The notes beneath the pieces were generated by a model. The model was given only the letters and a program-made list of their open reading frames with translations. It was not told where the DNA came from and made no database searches. Made by a program: the position numbers and the translations under genes. Shown piece by piece: positions 53,428 through 62,287 of a stretch of DNA of 64,000 bases (positions are counted from its first letter, which is position 1; each line of letters opens with the position of its first letter). Origin of the DNA: CAVVYJ01 sp963752495 (lineage in GTDB: Bacteria > Pseudomonadota > Gammaproteobacteria > Burkholderiales > Methylophilaceae); assembly GCA_963752495.1 (NCBI GenBank), contig CAVVYJ010000002.1:620001-684000 (forward strand), given 5' to 3'.

Positions 53428-54129
53428 ATGCAAATTAGAAAATCAAACGAACGTGGATATGCTAACCGCGGCTGGCTTGATAGCTATCATTCTTTTTCTT
53501 TTGCTAACTATTACGATCCAAACTGGATGGGGTTCTCGGTGCTACGGGTAATTAACGAGGACAAGATTGCCCCAAAAAAAGGGTTTGGCACACATGCCCA
53601 TCAGGATATGGAGATTATTACCTATGTGCTTTCCGGTGAGTTGGCGCATAAAGATAGTTTGGGTAATGTGGAAGTGTTGCGTGCTGGAGAGGTGCAACGC
53701 ATGTCCGCTGGTACGGGAATCGAGCACAGCGAATATAATGCATCCGAAACCACACCAGTACATTTGCTGCAAATCTGGATAGAGCCTGAACGCCTAGATT
53801 TACCCCCAAGTTACGAAGACAAAGTTTTTACAGATGAACAGAAATATAATCAATGGTGCTTACTGGCTTCAGAAGCTACGCATGAAGGGTCATTAAAAGT
53901 TCATCAAAATATGGCACTCTATGCTACAAAGCTTTCTGAACGAAAACAGCTGACGTATGCTCTTAAACATAACCGTAGCGGCTATCTGCAAGTGGTGGCA
54001 GGCGAGGTGGAAGTTAACCATCAGCACTTAAATGCAGGCGATGCGGCGCTTTTTGTCGATGGTGAAGCCATTGAAATCACGGCGATTAAAGCAGCGGAGA
54101 TGTTGCTTTTTGATTTGCCGCCAGCTTAA
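53428..54129 (+). CDS. Pirin-family bicupin protein
   Basis: The ATG at 53428 gives MQIRKSNERGYANRGWLDSYHSFSFANYYDP, the exact pirin start; a GTG/ATG further up would add four residues only. The 233-residue protein has the metal-binding HAHQDMEIITYVLSGELAHKDSLG and MSAGTGIEHSEYN of the N-terminal cupin. Bacterial pirins such as YhhW act as quercetinases or redox sensors. It begins a plus-strand run with YceI and old yellow enzyme. Confidence 0.92.
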   Translation: MQIRKSNERGYANRGWLDSYHSFSFANYYDPNWMGFSVLRVINEDKIAPKKGFGTHAHQDMEIITYVLSGELAHKDSLGNVEVLRAGEVQRMSAGTGIEHSEYNASETTPVHLLQIWIEPERLDLPPSYEDKVFTDEQKYNQWCLLASEATHEGSLKVHQNMALYATKLSERKQLTYALKHNRSGYLQVVAGEVEVNHQHLNAGDAALFVDGEAIEITAIKAAEMLLFDLPPA

Positions 54130-54145
54130 TTTTTAGGAGAATAAT

Positions 54146-54748
54146 ATGAATATAGGTTTTAAAGTAATTGGCTTGGGAGCATTGTGGTTGTTGGCTTCTG
54201 GCCATGTGCTTGCAGCCCCTGAAGCATACAAAATTGATGAAGCGCATAGTTTTGTGAACTGGAACATTCGTCACGTCGCATCTAAAACATCCGGTACGTT
54301 TAGCGACGTGAAAGGTAGCCTTCAGATTGATAAAGATAATTTAGCCAACTCGAGCATAGAGGCAAAGATCAATTTACTGAGTGTAAATAGTAGCAACGCC
54401 AAACGTGATGATCACATTAAAAAACCAGAGTATTTAGACGTAGAAAAATTTGCTGAAGCGACTTTTGTTAGCCAAAAAATCGAAGCGAAAAATAACAGTG
54501 AAGGCGTGATTACCGGTGCTTTTACACTGCATGGCGTTACTAAAACCATCTCATTTCCATTTAAAGTGCTTGGCTTTGGCACTGACCCGTGGGGCGGCTA
54601 CCGTCTGGGACTGGAGGGGCATACCTCTATAAAGGCGAGTGATTTCGGCTTCACTTGGCCGCTTAAGCCCAATGCCCCTGTGGGTGATGATGTTGAAATC
54701 ACTTTACTGATTGAAGGCGTTAAATTGCCTGTTGTTACTAAGCCCTAA
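54146..54748 (+). CDS. yceI: YceI-family periplasmic protein
   Basis: A 200-residue protein with a signal peptide (GLGALWLLASGHVLA) and the YceI lipocalin-like barrel: YKIDEAHSFVNWNIRHV, GSLQIDKDNLANSSIEAKI, KPEYLDVEKFAEATFVS and GLEGHTSIKASDFGF. Family members bind isoprenoid quinones or similar lipids. AGGAG precedes its ATG; the gene lies 16 bases after the pirin gene. Confidence 0.93.
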   Translation: MNIGFKVIGLGALWLLASGHVLAAPEAYKIDEAHSFVNWNIRHVASKTSGTFSDVKGSLQIDKDNLANSSIEAKINLLSVNSSNAKRDDHIKKPEYLDVEKFAEATFVSQKIEAKNNSEGVITGAFTLHGVTKTISFPFKVLGFGTDPWGGYRLGLEGHTSIKASDFGFTWPLKPNAPVGDDVEITLLIEGVKLPVVTKP

Positions 54749-54779
54749 AAAACTCTTTCAATTACTAAGGAATCAACAA

Positions 54780-55851
54780 ATGGCAGATTTATTTAGCCCA
54801 GTTAAACTAGGTGCAATAGAGCTTAGAAATCGCATGGTGATGGCGCCACTAACGAGAAATAGAGCGGGCTATTGGAGGCGTTCCTCAAGACTTAAACGTG
54901 ACATATTACGAGCAGCGTGCGACAGCTGGGTTAATCATCACGGAGGCTACTCCGATTAGCGATATGGCGCATGGTTACCCTGCACTGCCGGGCATTTATA
55001 CTGAAGCGCAAATCGCGGGTTGGAAAAAGGTGACTGAGGCCGTGCATGCGAAAGGTGGCAAAATTGTATTGCAATTGTGGCACGTTGGGCGCATTTCCCA
55101 CCCGAGCTTACTACCGAATAAAGCGTTACCGGTTGCTCCTTCTGCTATTAAGCCAGCAGGCCAGGCCTTTACTTACTCAGGCCTGCAAGACTACGTGACA
55201 CCTCGCGCACTAGATGTAACTGAAATTCCAGCGATTATTCAAGATTATGTCCGCGCGACCAAGTGCGCCCTTGCAGCGGGATTCGACGGTGTGGAAATTC
55301 ATTCTGCAAACGGCTATTTGCTTGATCAGTTTTTACGAGATGGTAGCAATAAACGTGGAGATAATTACGGTGGTAGTATTGAGAATCGCGCACGATTACT
55401 ACAGGAAGTAACCAAGGCTGTTGTTGAGGTCGCCGGCGCAGACCGTGTAGGTGTGCGGCTATCCCCCGTAAATCCATTCAATGATATGCATGACAGTAAA
55501 CCGCAAGCGCTATTTAATTATGTTGCAGATATGCTGAGTCAATATAATTTGGCATATTTGCATGTTTTAGAAGGTAATGTTGGCGGGGAGGCAGAAGAGT
55601 TTGATTACGATGCACTTCGCAAGCATTTTAAAGGCCCTTATATGGCAAATTTGGGTTACGATAAAGCCCGAGGAAATGCCGCTATTGCTAGCGGCTATGC
55701 AGATTGCATTGCATTTGGTGTACCGTTTTTAGCTAACCCGGATTTAGTTGAGCGCTATAAAACTGATGCGCCCTTGAATGCCGCAGACCAGAGTACCTTT
55801 TACGGCGGCAACGAAAAAGGCTATACCGATTATCCATTTTTAAAGGGCTAA
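54780..55851 (+). pseudogene. Old yellow enzyme (NADH:flavin oxidoreductase), frameshifted
   Basis: From the ATG at 54780 the frame gives DLFSPVKLGAIELRNRMVMA PLTRNRA, the OYE start. In the GGG run at 54866-54868 one extra G breaks the frame; without it the protein continues AIGGVPQDLNVTYYEQRATA and runs to the normal end at 55851. FMN and substrate motifs are intact (QLWHVGRISHP, GFDGVEIHSANGYLLDQFLRDG, GVRLSPVNPFNDM). The joined protein has about 356 residues. Such enzymes reduce activated alkenes or nitro compounds with NAD(P)H. It lies with a nitroreductase and pirin. Confidence 0.88.
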
Positions 55852-55852
55852 T

Positions 55853-56461
55853 GTGAAAAAACCTGCTATTACGCAAACACCTATTGCTGAAATTATTGCA
55901 AACCGCTGGAGCGGCCGTGCTTACGATGCCAATCAAATTGTCTCACGTCAACAGTTAATCGCTCTGCTAGAGGCGGCACGGTGGGCTCCAAGCTGTTATG
56001 GAGATCAGCCATGGCGGTTTATTGTTTGGGATAAAAATGCTGACAATAGCGCCTGGCAGCAAGCACTGAACTGCATAGTGCCAAATAATCAAAGCTGGGC
56101 AAAAGATGCTCAAGTTTTAATGTTGGTATGCGCCAATAGTGTTTTTGATCATAATGGCAAGCCTAATCGCTGGGCACAATATGACACAGGTGCGGCGGCA
56201 GAGAACGTATGCTTGCAGGCAGAACACATGGGTTTAATGGCGCACCAAATGGGTGGATTTGACGCGGATTTAGCACGTGAAAAGTTTAGAATCCCGGTTG
56301 AATTCACTTTGATGGCGATGCTTTCTGTCGGATTTCCTGCGGATATTGAAACTGTTACTGGCGAGGCGCTGGAGCGAGAAACTGCGCCACGTAAGCGCAA
56401 GCCGCTAAGCGAATTGTTTTTTGATGGAAACTGGGCCAAGCCAGTTAATACATCAGCTTAA
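55853..56461 (+). CDS. Nitroreductase-family protein
   Basis: The frame starts at a GTG 1 base after the OYE stop; the ATG beside it is out of frame. The 202-residue protein has the FMN nitroreductase pattern: ANRWSGRAYDANQIVSRQQLIALLEAARWAPSCYGDQPWRF and AQYDTGAAAENVCLQAEHMGLMAHQMGGFD. The substrate is unknown. The coupling to OYE points to reductive handling of electrophiles. Confidence 0.9.
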   Translation: MKKPAITQTPIAEIIANRWSGRAYDANQIVSRQQLIALLEAARWAPSCYGDQPWRFIVWDKNADNSAWQQALNCIVPNNQSWAKDAQVLMLVCANSVFDHNGKPNRWAQYDTGAAAENVCLQAEHMGLMAHQMGGFDADLAREKFRIPVEFTLMAMLSVGFPADIETVTGEALERETAPRKRKPLSELFFDGNWAKPVNTSA

Positions 56462-56514
56462 CGAAGTGGTATGTATCTGATAGAATCTCGCATTCGTTAA
56501 ATTTAAGGCAGATT

Positions 56515-56886
56515 ATGGCAGTTGTCGCACTTACCAAAGCAAACTTTAAAGAAACCATCGAGAAAAATGATTTTGTCATTGTCGATTTCTGGGCGCCGTG
56601 GTGCGATCCATGCGTTGCTTTTACTCCCACGTTTGAAGCGGCTGCTGCAAAGAATCCGGACATTGTGTTTGGCATGGTGAATACGGAAGCTGACCCTGAA
56701 ATTAGCGAGTATTTTGAAGTGGCTCAAATTCCGGGGATTTTGATAATTCGCGAGCAAGCCGGTATTCACACGCAAGTGGGCGAGATTGGCGCGCCTGCTT
56801 TAGATGCGCTTATCGAATGGGCGAGAGAACGCGATATGACAGCAGTGCGTGATCATTATGCGAGAGAAGCTGCAAAAAACAAGTAA
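56515..56886 (+). CDS. Thioredoxin-like protein
   Basis: A 123-residue thioredoxin fold with the active site WAPWC30DPC33 in place of the usual WCGPC, and the cis-Pro region IPGILIIREQ. It has no signal peptide. The CDPC motif should shift the redox potential from that of normal thioredoxin. It is followed by a terminator. Confidence 0.92.
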   Translation: MAVVALTKANFKETIEKNDFVIVDFWAPWCDPCVAFTPTFEAAAAKNPDIVFGMVNTEADPEISEYFEVAQIPGILIIREQAGIHTQVGEIGAPALDALIEWARERDMTAVRDHYAREAAKNK

Positions 56887-56897
56887 ATTTGTGATAC

Positions 56898-56937
56898 AAA
56901 AAGCCGCGTTTAGCTAAATCTAAGCGCGGCTTTTTTA
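56898..56937. terminator. Bidirectional intrinsic terminator
   Basis: AAAAAGCCGCG and CGCGGCTTTTTT form a perfect stem extended by TTTAG/CTAAG with one G-T pair. It lies between the convergent thioredoxin gene (plus) and the 117-residue membrane protein gene (minus). Confidence 0.88.
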
Positions 56938-56950
56938 TTGCTGTTTCTAG

Positions 56951-57304
56951 CTAAAAGCCACCAGTAGTGATAATTCGGTAAACGTAATATGCTCCGACGA
57001 TTATCATGAGATACATAGGGATATTGCCACTTTTTTTTGTTTCGGATTTTGACGGGGTAGAAAACCAGCGATTTAACAGCCAAAGTGCTAGCGCAATGAC
57101 AGGAATAAACATCATATGCGTTGTGGAATCGAACAGCCATGCAAGCGCTGTTTTAAGCCAGCCTTCATCCTTAAAAAGCTCCATTGCCAGACCAACAATG
57201 CCAATAAACATGAGTATCATGGAGCCAACCGATGTGACTGTTTGCAACAAAGTATCTGGGCGGATATCAGCGTTCTTTTTGTACTTATTTGGATCAGCAG
57301 CCAT
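56951..57304 (-). CDS. Small membrane protein of unknown function
   Basis: The 117-residue protein has three helices (VTSVGSMILMFIGIVGLAMELF, MMFIPVIALALWLLNRWF, IPMYLMIIVGAYYVYRII) and a charged N-terminus (DPNKYKKNADIRPDTL). No family is recognised. GGGAG lies before the ATG. It follows nlpD by 26 bases, in the position where rpoS often sits. Confidence 0.82.
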   Translation of the reverse strand: MAADPNKYKKNADIRPDTLLQTVTSVGSMILMFIGIVGLAMELFKDEGWLKTALAWLFDSTTHMMFIPVIALALWLLNRWFSTPSKSETKKSGNIPMYLMIIVGAYYVYRIITTGGF

Positions 57305-57330
57305 ATTGAGCTCCCTGTTAAATGGATAAG

Positions 57331-58317
57331 TTAATTTTGCGGCAGATATTTCGCAGGGTCAACTGATTTGCCTTGTCTGCGAATTTCAAAATGCAGTTTA
57401 ACCGCATTTGCATCGGTGTTGCCCATCTCTGCAATTTTTTGGCCAGCCACAACATTTTGCCCTTCTTTAGCTAGGATTTTACTATTGTGGGCGTACACAG
57501 ATAAATAGGTTTTGTTGTGCTTAACAATCACCAGCTTGCCATAGCCGCGCAAATCAGATCCGGTATAAATCACTTTGCCGCCAGAAGCCGCGTTGATGCT
57601 TTGTCCTGCCGTACCCGCGATATCAATGCCTTTGTTGCTGACTTCGTTAAAGTTGGAAAGAATTTTGCCCTGTGTCGGCCATGCCCAAGTTATACTTTCA
57701 TCGTCCACAGGTTTTGATTCGGCAGTTTTTGTATCAGATGGTTTAGTCTCTGCTGATTTGGTTTCAGTTGGTTTTACATCACTTGGCTTGCGGTTAAGTG
57801 CCTCTAAGCTATAAGGCTCGCGAGTCGCTCTGGGCTCAGTTAAAACCGGAGTAACTGCGGATTCTGCTGGTTTTACTTGTGTTCCAGCCACTGTGCCAGC
57901 GCCCTCTGTTTTAATGGGGGTTACCACCACACCATCTTCATCTTCAATCGCAGATTTAGGCTCAGCCCCGGATGTTTTACTATTTAAACTGGCAAAACTC
58001 AATTTCTGGCCGATTTTAATGGGATATGGCGGTGCAATATTGTTGGTAGCAGCAATCTCTTTATAGTCATAACCAAACTCTAGGCCAATGCCAAATAGCG
58101 TATCTCCCTTTTTTACAGTATAACTATCTGGGCGCCAGTCTTTAGCATTAGGGGTGCTACCATCAGCGGATTTTGCCGATGGGTTTGCAGAGGGCTTGCT
58201 GGCAATAGGTGGCGCGGGTTTGCTGGATTGTGGAGCACGTTCAATGACTGGGGCGGGTGGACTGCTTTCGCAAGCCACTAAAAACAGGGAAATTAGAGTA
58301 AAAAATATATAACGCAT
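57331..58317 (-). CDS. nlpD: NlpD-type lipoprotein with LysM and M23 domains
   Basis: A 328-residue lipoprotein (signal ending LISLFLVACESSP), a LysM domain (DSYTVKKGDTLFGIGLEFGYD, residues 46-92), a Lys/Thr/Pro/Ser-rich linker with imperfect TKSAETKPSDTK repeats (about 165-205) and a C-terminal M23 domain (NKGIDIAGTAGQSINAASGG, LHFEIRRQGKSVDPAKYL). The first zinc His is replaced by Asn, as in NlpD, so it is an amidase activator for cell division and not an active hydrolase. It ends the surE-pcm-nlpD run. rpoS does not follow. Confidence 0.93.
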   Translation of the reverse strand: MRYIFFTLISLFLVACESSPPAPVIERAPQSSKPAPPIASKPSANPSAKSADGSTPNAKDWRPDSYTVKKGDTLFGIGLEFGYDYKEIAATNNIAPPYPIKIGQKLSFASLNSKTSGAEPKSAIEDEDGVVVTPIKTEGAGTVAGTQVKPAESAVTPVLTEPRATREPYSLEALNRKPSDVKPTETKSAETKPSDTKTAESKPVDDESITWAWPTQGKILSNFNEVSNKGIDIAGTAGQSINAASGGKVIYTGSDLRGYGKLVIVKHNKTYLSVYAHNSKILAKEGQNVVAGQKIAEMGNTDANAVKLHFEIRRQGKSVDPAKYLPQN

Positions 58318-58335
58318 TTAACTTGTGCCGCTACT

Positions 58336-59004
58336 TTAAGAAATGCCACCTAGAAGCGGTACAAATTTTACTGCCTCTAGTTTGGTTTGTATGTATTCTT
58401 TGGCCTGGCGCTCAATCACATAAAGTGTTTGTGCGCTGGTGCCGATTGGGATTACCAGACGTCCGCCAATCGCCAGTTGTTCCAATAGCTCTTGGGGCAC
58501 GTGGCTCGCTGCAGCGGTTACGATGATGCCATCGAACGGTGCGAACGCGGCAAGCCCTTCACTGCCATCTGCGTGATCAAGCTTTACATTTGTGCATTTG
58601 AGTGTGCGCAAATTGCTGCGAGCTTTCATGACGAGTGGTCGAATGCGTTCTACTGATAAAACCTCTTTGGCGATGTGTGACAGAATCGCAGTCTGATAAC
58701 CGCAGCCCGTGCCGATTTCCAGCACTTTGTTCAAATCTGCTCCGTTGCGCAAGAGTTCTGTCATGCGGGCTACGATATAGGGCTGCGAGATGGTTTGGCC
58801 AAATCCAATTGGTAGCGAAACATCTTCATAGGCGCGAATTGACAACGCTTCGTCGACAAAAATATGGCGTGGGACTTCGTTCATGGCGTGCAAAGTGACT
58901 TCGTCTTTAATGCCTTGCTCGCGCAGACGCGAAATCATTCGCTCGCGCGTACGCAGCGAGGTCATGCCAATACCAGATTTTGTGCCGAGTTTGCTTAATG
59001 CCAT
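58336..59004 (-). CDS. pcm: Protein-L-isoaspartate O-methyltransferase
   Basis: The 222-residue enzyme has the PCMT start MTSLRTRERMISRLREQGI, HIFVDEALSIRAYEDVSLPIGFGQTISQPYIVARMTELL near residues 49-87 and the SAM motif VLEIGTGCGYQTAILSHI. It starts repair of isoaspartyl residues. It begins 3 bases after surE, as in the usual surE-pcm pair. Confidence 0.95.
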   Translation of the reverse strand: MALSKLGTKSGIGMTSLRTRERMISRLREQGIKDEVTLHAMNEVPRHIFVDEALSIRAYEDVSLPIGFGQTISQPYIVARMTELLRNGADLNKVLEIGTGCGYQTAILSHIAKEVLSVERIRPLVMKARSNLRTLKCTNVKLDHADGSEGLAAFAPFDGIIVTAAASHVPQELLEQLAIGGRLVIPIGTSAQTLYVIERQAKEYIQTKLEAVKFVPLLGGIS

Positions 59005-59007
59005 TTT

Positions 59008-59748
59008 TTATTCAAGCCACTTTCCAAGAGCCTCAAGTTGGCTATGTTTGGTTAAATCAACTTGAATTGGTGAGATGGATACTTGGTTATGCGAAATAGC
59101 ATAAAAATCTGTACCTTCTCCGCCGTCATTGGGTGCGCCTGCTGCACCCACCCAGTAAACTGTTTCACCACGCGGCGTTTTTAACTGAATAACAGGGTCA
59201 GCTTTATGGCGTTTGCCCAAACGTGTGATTACTCGCCCGCTGATCTGGTCATAAGGCACATCGGGAACGTTGACGTTAAGCAAAGTGGGGCTTGTAAAAC
59301 TAGTTTTTAGATATTTTTGCACCAGTTCCACAGTGATGCGCGCCGCCGTTTCAAAGTGCACGGCGTTATGTTGTGACATAGAAACCGCCATGGACGGAAT
59401 GCCCAGTAAATAACCTTCCATCGCCGCCGCCACTGTGCCGCTATAAATCGTGTCGTCACCCATATTGGCGCCATCGTTAATGCCGCTAATGACCATATCC
59501 GGCATTTTGTCCATCAAGCCGGTTAGCGCGATGTGCACACAATCGGTTGGGGTGCCGTTGACATAAAAAAAGCCATTATTGGCCTTGCGTACGCTCAATG
59601 GACGATCCAGCGTGAGCGAGTTACTGGCGCCACTTCGGTTACGTTCAGGTGCCACAACTGTAATTTCTGCTAATTTGGAGAGGTGTTCAGCTAGAACGCT
59701 TAAGCCGGGGGCAAAATAGCCGTCGTCGTTGGAGAGTAGTATTTTCAT
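59008..59748 (-). CDS. surE: 5'-nucleotidase SurE
   Basis: The 246-residue protein begins MKILLSNDDGYFAPGLSVLAEHL, with the metal-binding NDD, and has ERNRSGASNSLTLDRPL and NGTPTDCVHIALTG, VISGINDGANMGDDTIYSGTVAAAME. It hydrolyses nucleoside monophosphates and polyphosphate. It leads the surE-pcm-nlpD run. Confidence 0.95.
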   Translation of the reverse strand: MKILLSNDDGYFAPGLSVLAEHLSKLAEITVVAPERNRSGASNSLTLDRPLSVRKANNGFFYVNGTPTDCVHIALTGLMDKMPDMVISGINDGANMGDDTIYSGTVAAAMEGYLLGIPSMAVSMSQHNAVHFETAARITVELVQKYLKTSFTSPTLLNVNVPDVPYDQISGRVITRLGKRHKADPVIQLKTPRGETVYWVGAAGAPNDGGEGTDFYAISHNQVSISPIQVDLTKHSQLEALGKWLE

Positions 59749-59761
59749 ACGTGAATCAAAT

Positions 59762-59782
59762 TAAGCATTCGCATAATGCTTA
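59762..59782 (-). terminator. Possible terminator after the DUF2069 gene
   Basis: TAAGCATT and AATGCTTA form a perfect 8-base stem with a 5-base loop, 8 bases after the DUF2069 stop on the minus strand. The following T-rich tail is short (TTTG), so termination may be weak. Confidence 0.4.
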
Positions 59783-59789
59783 TTATAAA

Positions 59790-60134
59790 TTACGCAGAAG
59801 CTTTACGTGTGAGCCTTGCATAAAAAATTGCACAGATAAAGAAAATTAGGCTTAAACCAATTTCTATTGTTGCTAAATTCGCAGAAAGGCCTTGATCAGA
59901 CCATGCTCTAACTACACCTTCAGTAAAATAAAACAAAATGAGCATGCCCGCCCATTGGTAGGTGTAGCGCTTGCCTTTGAGAATGCCGAAAAGTGGAAAT
60001 AAAAGTGGAATGGCTTTTAGAATGAGTAGTGAACCATTTGGTTTGAGTGGCGCTAAAAAGCCTTCCCAGGCAAGGCACAGAAAGATGAGTGCAATCAAGC
60101 TGCAAGCCGCGCCAATTCTTAATGCTGGCTGCAT
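59790..60134 (-). CDS. DUF2069 membrane protein
   Basis: The ATG at 60134 lies one base after the wrbA stop. The 114-residue protein has four helices (IGAACSLIALIFLCLAW, LLILKAIPLLFPLFGIL, YTYQWAGMLILFYFTEGVVRAWSD, IEIGLSLIFFICAIFYARL), the DUF2069 pattern. Function is unknown. DUF2069 genes commonly follow wrbA, as here. Confidence 0.88.
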   Translation of the reverse strand: MQPALRIGAACSLIALIFLCLAWEGFLAPLKPNGSLLILKAIPLLFPLFGILKGKRYTYQWAGMLILFYFTEGVVRAWSDQGLSANLATIEIGLSLIFFICAIFYARLTRKASA

Positions 60135-60135
60135 G

Positions 60136-60729
60136 CTACTTGGCAAGCTTTAAAGCAGTTTCGGCCAGACGTTTACCTAGCGCGATGCACAATTTGCGCT
60201 CGTCATCGGTAATGGTTCTATCGTCTGCAGCACCGCCAATATGACTTGCACCGTAAGGTGTGCCGCCGCTTTGTGTGGCAGTGAGTGCAGGCTCGGAATA
60301 AGGTAGTCCGACAATGATCATGCCATGGTGCATGAGCGGCAACATCATTGTGAGTAATGTCGTTTCATTTCCGCCGTGCATAGAGCCTGTGGATGTAAAC
60401 ACGGCTGCGGGTTTGCCAATGAGCGTGCCTTTTAGCCATTGCCCGACTGTACCATCCAAAAAATACTTCATCGGCGCTGCCATGTTGCCAAAGCGGGTCG
60501 GGCTGCCAAGCGCCAAGCCGGCGCATTCTTCCAAATCGCTTAACTCCACATAAGGGTCGCCTTTGGCGGGAATCTCCGGTTCTGTTGCCTCGCAATTGGC
60601 AGATACTTTCGGCACGGTGCGAATGCGCGCTTTTGCACCGCTCACACTTTCGATTCCGCGCGCAATCAGCTGCGCCATTTCTTTAACAGCGCCGCCTTGA
60701 GAATAATACAGGATTAAGATTTCATTCAT
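60136..60729 (-). CDS. wrbA: NAD(P)H:quinone oxidoreductase, WrbA type
   Basis: The 197-residue flavodoxin-like protein has the FMN loop ILYYSQGGAVKEMAQLIARGIE, GLALGSPTRFGNMAAPMKYFLDGT and FTSTGSMHGGNETTLLTMMLPLMHHG. WrbA reduces quinones with two electrons and protects from oxidative stress. It overlaps the purB stop by 4 bases. Confidence 0.94.
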   Translation of the reverse strand: MNEILILYYSQGGAVKEMAQLIARGIESVSGAKARIRTVPKVSANCEATEPEIPAKGDPYVELSDLEECAGLALGSPTRFGNMAAPMKYFLDGTVGQWLKGTLIGKPAAVFTSTGSMHGGNETTLLTMMLPLMHHGMIIVGLPYSEPALTATQSGGTPYGASHIGGAADDRTITDDERKLCIALGKRLAETALKLAK

Positions 60730-62102
60730 TTGATATGTTTAATGGTGAGCTTTGGCGCTTTACCAATATAGCTTGCAGGTGTCATTTCTAGCAGCGATTT
60801 TTTTGCATCTGCCGGAATATCAAGTGTTTGAATAAACGCATGTAACGAAGCTTTGTTAATGCCGCCTTTGCCGCGCGTCAGTTCTTTTAGCTGCTCGTAT
60901 GGGTTTTCAATTCCGTATCGGCGCATCACAGTTTGGATGGGTTCTGCGAGCACTTCCCAGCTGTTGTCTAAATCTTCAGCCAATTTTTCAAAGTTAGCTT
61001 CAAGTTTATTCAAGCCACGCAAGCACGAATCATAGCCGAGCAGTGTGTACCCAAACGCTACGCCCATATTGCGTAGTACAGTGGAATCAGTTAAATCGCG
61101 TTGCCAGCGTGAGATTGGTAATTTTTCCGCCATGTGACGCAATACTGAATTAGCCAGACCTAAATTGCCTTCACTATTTTCAAAATCAATCGGGTTAACT
61201 TTGTGCGGCATGGTGGAAGAGCCAATTTCGCCTGCCTTCACTTTTTGCTTGAAGTAGCCGACCGAGATGTAACCCCAAATATCGCGGTTTAGATCAATCA
61301 AAATCGTGTTGATGCGGCTTAAGCAGTCGTACAGTTCCGCCATATAGTCATGCGGCTCAATCTGGATGGTCATTGGGTTGTAGGTTAAGCCTAAATTCTC
61401 TACGAATTTCTTCGCAAAACTTTCCCAATCAAAATCAGGATATGCGGATAAGTGTGCGTTAAAGTTACCGACCGCACCATTAATCTTACCTAGAATTTCA
61501 TTGTTCTTTAGCTGTGTTTGTTGTCGTTGCAGGCGATATACCACATTCGCAAGTTCTTTGCCCATAGTGGTGGGCGATGCGGTTTGGCCGTGTGTGCGGC
61601 TGAGCATGGGCGTGTCCGCAAGTTGCGTTGCAAGCTCAGTTAAACGTGCAATCAAGCTCGCCAAAAAAGGTAGCATCACAGCATCACGCGCAGTTTTTAG
61701 CATTAAGCCGTGCGATAAATTGTTAATGTCTTCTGAAGTGCAAGCAAAATGAATGAATTCGCTAGTTTTTTGTAGCTCTTGGTTGCTTTGGAACTTTTCT
61801 TTCAGCCAGTATTCAAGCGCTTTTACATCGTGATTAGTGCGCGCTTCAATGGTTTTTACTTGTGCGGCATCAGCTTCAGAAAAATTAGCAATTGCGCTAT
61901 CTAACTCTTGAATCGTTGCCGCGCTAAATGGCGCAATTTCTTGTAAATCTTTGGCAGCGGCAAGTGCTTTAAGCCACTCCACTTCCACCCAGGCGCGATG
62001 TTTAATTAGCGCGTATTCACTAAAATATGGGCGCAGCGAGTCAAGTTTGGCTTGGTAGCGGCCATCTAGCGGACTTAGTGCATTTAGAGTGGTCAAAGAC
62101 AT
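60726..62102 (-). CDS. purB: Adenylosuccinate lyase
   Basis: I start at 62102 (MSLTTLNALSPLDGRYQAKL), which matches the family; an in-frame ATG at 62126 is also possible. The 458-residue enzyme has TEFIHFACTSEDINNLSHGLM-type substrate segments (EDINN) near residue 125 and the signature GSSTMPHKVNPIDFENSEGN. It acts twice in purine synthesis, on SAICAR and adenylosuccinate. wrbA overlaps its stop. Confidence 0.95.
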   Translation of the reverse strand: MSLTTLNALSPLDGRYQAKLDSLRPYFSEYALIKHRAWVEVEWLKALAAAKDLQEIAPFSAATIQELDSAIANFSEADAAQVKTIEARTNHDVKALEYWLKEKFQSNQELQKTSEFIHFACTSEDINNLSHGLMLKTARDAVMLPFLASLIARLTELATQLADTPMLSRTHGQTASPTTMGKELANVVYRLQRQQTQLKNNEILGKINGAVGNFNAHLSAYPDFDWESFAKKFVENLGLTYNPMTIQIEPHDYMAELYDCLSRINTILIDLNRDIWGYISVGYFKQKVKAGEIGSSTMPHKVNPIDFENSEGNLGLANSVLRHMAEKLPISRWQRDLTDSTVLRNMGVAFGYTLLGYDSCLRGLNKLEANFEKLAEDLDNSWEVLAEPIQTVMRRYGIENPYEQLKELTRGKGGINKASLHAFIQTLDIPADAKKSLLEMTPASYIGKAPKLTIKHIK

Positions 62103-62268
62103 AGCGAGTAAACTTTCAAACATCAATCACAAGCTCTCATTTTACCTTAAATTGCGCGACATGAATTCGCGGTTTAGACTTTAAGCTGGCTATTAAGTAT
62201 AATCGCAATTTTCTCATACTTGGCAACAAGCCACAATCTTATGTCTTATATAAGATATAAAACTATGG

Positions 62269-62287
62269 ACAACATCATTTGTGTTGT
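62269..62287. promoter_or_regulatory. Inverted repeat in the purB/malic enzyme gap
   Basis: ACAACA and TGTTGT are perfect arms around a 7-base centre. About 15 bases before it lies TCTTATATAAGA (62244-62255), a perfect palindrome. The 294-base gap between the divergent purB and malic enzyme genes holds no gene; these symmetric sites could bind regulators. Also seen: TTTACA-18-TATAAA at 62350-62379, a promoter-like pair very close to the start. Confidence 0.3.
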
